Assembly (NCBI GenBank): GCA_001632425.1
Contig: KV425629.1
Coordinates: forward strand, 27,034-38,860
Direction: 5' to 3'
DNA length: 11,827 bases
Source of the DNA: Neolentinus lepideus HHB14362 ss-1
Taxonomy: Eukaryota > Basidiomycota > Agaricomycetes > Gloeophyllales > Gloeophyllaceae
Shown: one piece after another, positions 7,100 through 11,827 of the stretch
Layout: the number at the start of each line of letters is the position of its first letter
Position numbering within the stretch: the stretch's first letter is position 1
Translations under genes and position numbers: made by a program
Notes under the pieces: model-generated
The model's input: only the letters and a program-made list of their open reading frames with translations
Databases searched by the model: none
What the model was told of the DNA's origin: nothing

Positions 7100-8560
7100 G
7101 GTGCCCTTGATGTAGTGCAGTAAGTGCTTGACTGCCTTCCAGTGTTGCAGTCCTGGGTTCTTAGTGAAGCGAGCAAGGACTCCAATGCTCTTGGCAATGT
7201 CTGGATGCGTTGCAACAGCGAGATAGAACAGAGAGCCAACAGCATGATCATAGGGCACATCCTTCATCTCCAACTCCTGCTCCCTGGTCTTGGGACACAT
7301 CTCAGAAGACAAATTCGATCCAGGATCCATTGGAGTGCTGACAGGATCACAGTCACTGAACCCATAGTGCTGTAAGGCATCCAGGGCGTACTGGCGCTGG
7401 GAGATGCTCAGGGAGTGCTTGGATCTGTCCCGCTCTATCTGAACTCCAAGTAGCCATGTAGTAGGGCCTAAATCACGAAGTTTGAAGTGAGACTTCAAGT
7501 CTGACTTGACCTGGGCAATAGCATCCTTGGACTTGGCAGCAATGGTGATGTCATCCACAAAGACAGGGATGAACATCCTAACTTCACCTTTCCTGTAGAC
7601 CCACACACTGTGTTCACATACCAGCCTCTGGAATCCCAACTTGACCAACACCTCATTCAACTTCTCATGCCAACATCGGCCAGCCTGCTTTAAACCATAG
7701 AGCGACTTTTGCAGTCTCCAGACCCACTCAGGAGTCTTCTCTTCAAAGCCCTCAGGTTGATGCATATACACCTCCTCCTGGAGTTCCCCATTGAGGTAGG
7801 CACTAGAGATATCAACACTCTCTAGTTCCAAGTCCTCTAGAGCTGCTAGAGTGAGGATAGCGTGAATAGAAGCCCACTTGGGTGTAGGGGCAAAGGTTTC
7901 ATTGTAATCAAAGCCAGGGCACTGTGAGAAGCCCTTGGCAACTAGATGGCCCTTGTAGTGCTCAATAGATCCATCCGCATTGCACTTGACTCTGAAGACC
8001 CAACGACTACCAATAGCTTTGCGACCTGGAGGCAGCTCAACAAGCTCAAACACCTCATTGTCCACTAAGGCCTGAATCTCGTCTTGGGCTGCCTTGTGCC
8101 AGTGCTCTCTCTCCTCAGCTGGATGCTTCATCACCTCTGCAGATGTCTGAGGCTCTCCATGGTGTTCCTGTTGTGCTTGGCAGACCGAGTGAAAAGTATA
8201 GTCTAGTGCTTCATCATAGTCCAGGTAATCCATGGTCTGGCCAGTATACACATGGTTGAGCCCTTCCATGATCATAGCTGCACCGCATTGAGCTTTGTCA
8301 AGTAGGAGGGGGTCTGGACTAGCAGAGCGATCACTAAAGTGTTCTGGACCAGGGCTGGGAGGAGCACTTTGAGGCACTTTCATTGGACTTGATGCAGGAG
8401 CAATAAGATTGAGAGGATCTGGTGAAGTTGAGCGAGGTTCAGGATCTGGAGTTGGTGAAGGCTGAATCTTCACTGTGATGTGAGGAGCTGATGGCTGGCA
8501 CAATGGGGGCTCTCTGAGTGAGCCCTGGAAGCGACTACTGCGAGGTGGGAGCTGTCTCTG
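7025..8560 (-). pseudogene. Copia Pol middle part: linker and reverse transcriptase, minus strand
   Basis: Reads PPRSSRFQGSLREPPL, a Pro/Ser-rich linker, then HPAEEREHWHKAAQDEIQAL, GRKAIGSRWVFRVK, VDISSAYLNG, LKQAGRCWHEKLN, the FVDD active site, TPMDPGSNLS and LLHYIKGT (Thr codon at 7100-7102). Beyond it the frame runs out of register into the RNase H remnant and stops at 7025. The linker frame continues open upstream to 8896, but there the integrase frame is the coding one, so a 1-base type frameshift lies near 8540-8570. Compared with the first element, seven Arg codons have become Cys or His, and one codon is missing at NEVLVKLGF. RT motifs are otherwise complete. A broken gene; family certain. 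Confidence 0.93.
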
Positions 8561-9764
8561 GAATTGGAGCTGGTGTAGGCTTGCCAGAAGCTGGTGGTGT
8601 TGGTAAAGGCGCCTGAGGCACTGCAGGTGGTGTCTGAGGATGATGTGGAGCTGGTGGATCATCATCATCAGAATCATCTCCCCCCTGATCTGGCAGCGGT
8701 CCAGTGAGATTATCAGGTGTAGGAGGCTCTTCATTGTCTGCATGAGGGATGTCCACAACAGCCAGAGGCAAACCAAAGAAATTGATGGACTTGGAATTGC
8801 CAGGAAAGCAGCATTTATTGAAAACAGCATTGCTGCTAATACAAAACTTCTGGATAACTGGGTCCCAGAACCCCCAAGCCTTAGCTTCTCTTGCATAACC
8901 TACAAAGATGCATTTGTGAGTATGAGGCTGAAGAGACTTCCTCTGGTCCTTCCTGATCAACACATAGGCCAAACACCCAAAAATGCGAAAATAAGACACA
9001 TCTGGTTTGGTCTTGCTGCCTTTCCATGCAGTGAATGGTATCCCACTGCTTAAAGCAGCTGTAGGCATAGAATTGCGCATCCTCACAAAAGTGCTGACAA
9101 CGCGAGCCCAGAAGGATGGAGGAAGCTTAGCTTGGTGAAGTATAGTGGTAGCCCCCTCTGCAATAGTGCAATTAGCTCGCTCTGCCACTCCATTTTGATG
9201 CGGCTCATCAGTCTCTGTGTGTTGGCGCTGAATACCATGTTCTGCACAAAAAGCATCAAAGGCTTTGCTCTTGTACTCCCCACCCTTGTCGTTGCGCAGA
9301 ATGGTGATCTTGCAGCGAGTCACATTCTCTGCATATGCTTTGATTGTTTTGAAGGCATCCAGTGCTTCACTCTTCTGACGCAGGAACATAACAGCCCAAA
9401 CACGCGAAGCATCATCTACAAACACAATCCAGTAGAGATAGCCTTCTGGAGTTGCAGTAGGCATAGGACCCTTGAGATCTGTGTGCACAAGAGCGAGTCT
9501 GCGCTGTTTCCTCGAGGCAGTCTTGGGGACATTGTGCCTGTGCATTTTGCCTGCAAGACAAGGCTCGCATATGGGGTCTGGTGAAGCAGTCGAGCGAATG
9601 GTAAGGCCAGCAACTAGCTGCTTGGAGACTACTTGACGTAAGTCCTGCAGATTGGTGTGGGAGCAGCGCTTGTGCCATAAATCCAAGTGCAAGGGCAGTG
9701 TGCTGAGTGCAGAATGAGCAGAATGCGATGATGGGACAGTTCTGCCTTCAAGGTAGCCTGTGTT
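8538..9764 (-). CDS. Copia integrase (GAG-pre-integrase zinc finger and DD35E core), minus strand, 5' truncated
   Basis: The frame has an ATG at 9773, but its first three codons come from the adjoining LTR, so it is not the native start; residues count from it. A zinc-binding HHCC motif is seen at H34/H39 and C69/C72 (WHKRCSH, CEPC). The core has HTDLKGP (D99), FVDDASR, RNDKGGEY (D162) and HQNGVAERANCTI (E198); D162 and E198 are 35 residues apart, the exact DD35E spacing. Then GYAREAKAWGFWDP and an acidic, Pro-rich linker (GGDDSDDDDPPAP) up to a stop at 8535-8537 produced by the frameshift into the RT frame. Gag and protease that should precede it are absent, since an LTR-like sequence starts at 9765. 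The enzyme would insert element DNA into the genome. The triad is intact, but there is no native start. Confidence 0.92.
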
Positions 9765-10060
9765 TGTTGGCATTAGTGCCTAATCGGATATCAAGACACC
9801 TTAGTATGTCTTTCTTTATCCTTCTATGACTCGGACCTGTTGTGTCCTATTTTCATTTCGATGTTTCCTTATTCTTCTCACGTCTTTCCCATGCCACATT
9901 ACTCCCTAAAACGTGTTCAGAGTCAAGCTCTTCTTCATCCAACTTATAGAGCTTGACTCAGGCTTCCTGGTGTGCATTGTGAGACCTACAGCCTTCCAGC
10001 TTGATTGGTGATGAGCCCAAGTGCGCTCTGCGCCCCTATGCAGGTGTGATGAGTAACTGG
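9765..10060 (+). repeat. LTR-like sequence inserted in the minus copia
   Basis: Starts TGTTGGCATTAGTGCCTA, identical for 18 bases to the LTR at 1619 and similar for about 17 more (CGGA..CAAGAC). It abruptly ends the minus-strand integrase frame, so it is a younger insertion; GTGTT (9760-9764) would be the left target duplication. T-rich tracts follow. No CAACA-type end is visible before the polypurine tract at 10061, so its right boundary is unknown. It could be a 5' or solo LTR followed by internal remnants. No protein-coding signal. Confidence 0.55.
9920..9959. repeat. 12-bp inverted repeat hairpin
   Basis: GAGTCAAGCTCT at 9920-9931 is perfectly complemented by AGAGCTTGACTC at 9948-9959, with a 16-base spacer. 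It lies within the LTR-like region and could form an RNA stem-loop. Role unknown. Confidence 0.7.
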
Positions 10061-10072
10061 ATTAGGGGGGAG
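10061..10072 (+). other. Polypurine tract before the third LTR start
   Basis: ATTAGGGGGGAG directly before TGTTGG at 10073, matching the GGGGGGAG core of the other two tracts. It marks what should be a 3' LTR, but no pol sequence is recognisable upstream. Confidence 0.65.
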
Positions 10073-10171
10073 TGTTGGAATTGGTAATCACGCTTACTCA
10101 TCCAACAGGAGTGGGTCCCTGTACTGTCATAAGCCCTCATAACACTTAGTGCATTGTGTGTGTGCCATTAG

Positions 10172-10228
10172 AGTGGAGGCTACAGTTACACTCAGCTGTA
10201 ACTAGTCATATGACTAGTTACCTCCACT
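10172..10228. repeat. Large inverted repeat with perfect 24-bp palindrome
   Basis: AGTGGAGG (10172-10179) is complemented by CCTCCACT (10221-10228). Inside, 10198-10221 is a perfect 24-bp palindrome with half-site GTAACTAGTCAT. AGTTAC near 10183-10188 also pairs with GTAACT at 10198-10203, giving competing hairpins. It ends 8 bases before the tRNA-like sequence. Confidence 0.85.
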
Positions 10229-10236
10229 GAACTTAG

Positions 10237-10308
10237 GACCAGATAGCTCAGTTGGTAGAGTGTCTGGGTATCATCTAGTAGGCCCTGGGTTCAATCCCCA
10301 GTCTGGTC
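10237..10308 (+). tRNA. tRNA-like sequence, probably a pseudo-tRNA or tRNA-derived SINE head
   Basis: 72 nt fold as a cloverleaf. The acceptor stem GACCAGA/TCTGGTC pairs 7 of 7. D arm GCTC-AGTTGGTA-GAGT has one G-U. Anticodon stem TCTGG/CTAGT has one mismatch and one G-U. T arm CTGGG-TTCAATC-CCCAG is perfect. The A box (TAGCTCAGTTGG) and B box (GGTTCAATCCC) of a Pol III promoter are intact. The anticodon triplet at 10270-10272 is ATC, which would read GAU (Asp) with an A at the wobble base, not a normal eukaryotic Asp anticodon (GTC), and base 32 is G. So it is probably not a decoding tRNA. A TTTT at 10366-10369 could end a transcript of about 130 nt. It lies inside retrotransposon DNA, which favours a SINE or captured pseudogene. 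Confidence 0.65.
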
Positions 10309-10611
10309 ATTTATTGCACCCTAATAGGTTATGAGCCCAACACTTTAGGGTCTCCAAAATTGCACTTTTAGCTTGTCATCTGCGCTCTAGAGGTACATCC
10401 AACCTCATCTGGATCCATCCATCTGCCATGCACCTCTATTTTGACTTTCTGTCTACTCTAGTGGTCCATCCAGACCCTGCGACATTGATTCCAGCTTCCT
10501 GCCACTATCCTACGTTTTTTCGCTGCGCGATTATGCCTAGAATTGCTCCTTGGCCCATTTGGACCATCTGCTTGCTCTCCAGCTTCATCTCTTGGTCTGA
10601 ACTTGCTCATC

Positions 10612-10625
10612 TGGTGTCAGACTAG
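10612..10625 (+). other. Candidate copia primer-binding site
   Basis: TGGTGTCAGACTAG resembles the TGGTATCAGAG type used by copia elements primed by initiator Met tRNA. It lies two bases after CTCA, a plausible LTR end, and 80 bases before gag. Confidence 0.45.
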
Positions 10626-10704
10626 TCTCTACTGCTTCCTACTGTTGTCCTACGTCCCTATCCTCATTGTCACCGCCTTATCGCCCTCAATCGTTGTCGT
10701 TGCC

Positions 10705-11409
10705 ATGTCGACAACCACTCCTACCACCAAGCGTCCATTCCCAGCTCTTGGGGAGTGCAACTATGGGTCCGGGGCTGACGATATGGAGGCCTACTTGAAG
10801 ACTCTCGATCTCTGGGACGTCACAGATGATCCTACGGCCGCTCCGCTGCCTGAGGACGCTACGAACCCTATGGCAGAGGAGAGGAAGCACAAGGGTCAGG
10901 CTAGTGGTCAGATTTGGTTAGCAGTTGAGGATGGGCAGAAGGTGCATGTGAAGGATGTGAAGAATGATCCTGCGAAGATGTGGTTGAAGTTGAGGGAGGT
11001 CCATGTTCAGCAGAAACCAGATACGTGTTTCAACACTTATGATGCGCTCCTGGGGCTTCGCAAACTTGAGGTGGAGTCCCTTGCTTCTCTTATGGCTCAA
11101 GCGGACAAGGCCATGCAAGACATTCGTGCGCTGCACCCCAGGGACTTCACTATCGACTCCCTCGACAACGATCTCGCCTCTATGGCCCTCATTTGCACCC
11201 TTCCTTCTGATTATAACAACTTCATGTCATCCCTGCTCCTACTCGACTCCCTCGACCTTACCAAGCTCCAATCCACATTCCAAAATGAGGAGTCTCAGCG
11301 CTTCGCTCGCGGCGTTGACTCTTCGCCCTCTCTGGCTATGGCCGTTGGCTCTACTTCTAGTCCTTCACAGGGCGTACGCTGCTCGTTCTGCGATTGGGAA
11401 GGGCATACA
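10705..11409 (+). pseudogene. Copia Gag (UBN2-type), broken in the zinc knuckle
   Basis: I start it at the ATG in GCCATGTCG rather than at the upstream in-frame ATG at 10543, because MSTTTPTTKRPFPALGE begins the recognisable Gag and 10543 lies in the LTR. The protein has YLKTLDLWDV near residue 29, then a helical UBN2-like region: WLKLREVH, NTYDALLGLRKLEVESLASL, and ICTLPSDYNNFMSSLL, ending in FQNEESQRF. The nucleocapsid zinc knuckle begins C226-SF-C229-DWEG-H234 and stops there: after codon 235 the sequence changes to AT-rich DNA and the last Cys is lost. A chance stop follows at 11497-11499. Pol is outside the window or missing. Gag would form the virus-like particle; this copy would lack proper RNA binding. 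Confidence 0.88.
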
Positions 11410-11827
11410 CCTAATGCTGTAGTATTAATGTATTACATGTCTAATATTTTAACAAACCCTTATGCAATACCCAGTAATGTTTTAAGTGTAATGTATTAAT
11501 GCTCCGGGCTGTGCCATACATTGCCCCGGAACCCGGGCTGAGTTTGAATTGGACTGCCCGGCACCTAGGCATCAAGATCTCAATCGGGTTTAGATGTCAG
11601 GTGTGGGAAAAAGGCTGCTATATTGGTGATAATAGCCCAGGACCTTGGTTCTGGCCCAGGAAAATGCGGAAAAATCGGAATAAATCAGAATATATTCCTG
11701 GACCCATTTGGGACCCCTCCAGTACTAAAAATAGATTGATATATATATAGAATGCTTCAGAATGGGATTCAGCTGCCCATATAAATTCGCATAAAATGCC
11801 TAAAAATGCGGAAAAAATCAGGGTAGC
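11410..11827. mobile_element. Unidentified AT-rich insertion in copia gag
   Basis: Composition and character change abruptly at about 11410. Near its left edge are imperfect inverted arms, 11422-11438 and 11486-11502, with 13 of 17 bases paired and all mismatches being transitions. The rest contains CCGGGCTG twice (11504, 11533), AAAATGCGGAAAAA twice (11661, 11803) and a TATATATATA run near 11738. I see no coding signal; the open frame at 11499-11750 does not resemble a known protein. Its right end is beyond the window, so class and target duplication cannot be read. A DNA transposon or MITE-type element is possible. Confidence 0.5.

Larger units (their letters stand above)
10073..10609 (+). 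repeat. LTR region upstream of the copia gag (boundaries tentative)
   Basis: Begins TGTTGGAATTGG after the polypurine tract. If the primer-binding site at 10612 is right, the LTR ends at CTCA (10606-10609) and is about 537 bp. Alternatives are CCCAACA at 10336-10342 (270 bp) or CCAACA at 10102-10107, which would leave the tRNA-like sequence outside the LTR. It carries a large inverted repeat and a tRNA-like sequence, then C/T-rich sequence typical of a fungal LTR. A LTR that follows a polypurine tract and also precedes a gag suggests two elements sharing one LTR through recombination, or a coincidence of nesting. Confidence 0.45.

Noticed and set aside
8561..8896. N-terminal part of the open frame that contains the minus-strand RT
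   Set aside because: Low-complexity out-of-frame sequence; the integrase frame codes here, and the RT frame takes over only near 8560.
10237..10308. Functional tRNA-Asp gene
   Set aside because: The anticodon position would be ATC rather than GTC, base 32 is G and the anticodon stem is imperfect; a pseudo-tRNA or SINE fits better.
10543..10704. Gag start at the upstream in-frame ATG
   Set aside because: The stretch is hydrophobic, covers the candidate primer-binding site and LTR end, and the Gag family begins at the ATG at 10705.
11499..11750. An 83-residue open frame in the AT-rich insertion
   Set aside because: No motif, no context and partly simple sequence; treated as noncoding.

Overview
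The window is a piece of fungal nuclear DNA, most likely from a mushroom-type basidiomycete, made almost entirely of nested, decayed LTR retrotransposons. I found no convincing host protein-coding gene. The organism call is an inference. It rests on the style of the Ty1/copia proteins (UBN2-type Gag, DD35E integrase, FVDD reverse transcriptase) and on a Ty3/gypsy polyprotein whose protease region and pre-RT stretch (YTADRREALHKAHPEGF) resemble Agaricomycete elements.

Layout. (1) 1-1590 (+) is the 3' part of a copia pol (reverse transcriptase, RNase H), followed by a polypurine tract and a 3' LTR starting at 1619. (2) About 1620-2969 is noncoding LTR and leader sequence, including a cluster of TAGCG motifs and a candidate primer-binding site at 2824 that belongs to the next element. 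(3) About 2970-6145 (+) is a gypsy element: Gag with a zinc knuckle and a retropepsin domain (3420-5642), then the start of Pol in the next frame (5578-6145). It breaks off just before the RT core. (4) 6146-6529 (+) is a 384-base piece of copia RT, about 91% identical to the first element by hand count, joined directly to the gypsy sequence. (5) From 6530 a minus-strand copia has inserted into that piece: 3' LTR (6530-6845), polypurine tract, and a pol broken by a 271-nt RNase H deletion and a frameshift, with an intact-looking integrase catalytic triad. It is cut off at 9764. (6) At 9765 a further LTR-like sequence starts, then a polypurine tract and another LTR start at 10073. This second LTR region holds a large inverted repeat and a 72-nt tRNA-like sequence. 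(7) 10705-11409 (+) is a copia gag, broken inside its zinc knuckle. (8) 11410-11827 is an unidentified AT-rich insertion.

The parts do not work together as a pathway. The order of events is readable: the gypsy/copia chimera came first, the minus copia entered it, another LTR entered the minus copia, and the gag at the right was itself interrupted. No element here looks autonomous. Many key-residue losses (Arg to Cys or His, Asp to Asn) are explained by CpG to TpG/CpA transitions, as expected from cytosine methylation or RIP-like silencing of repeats.
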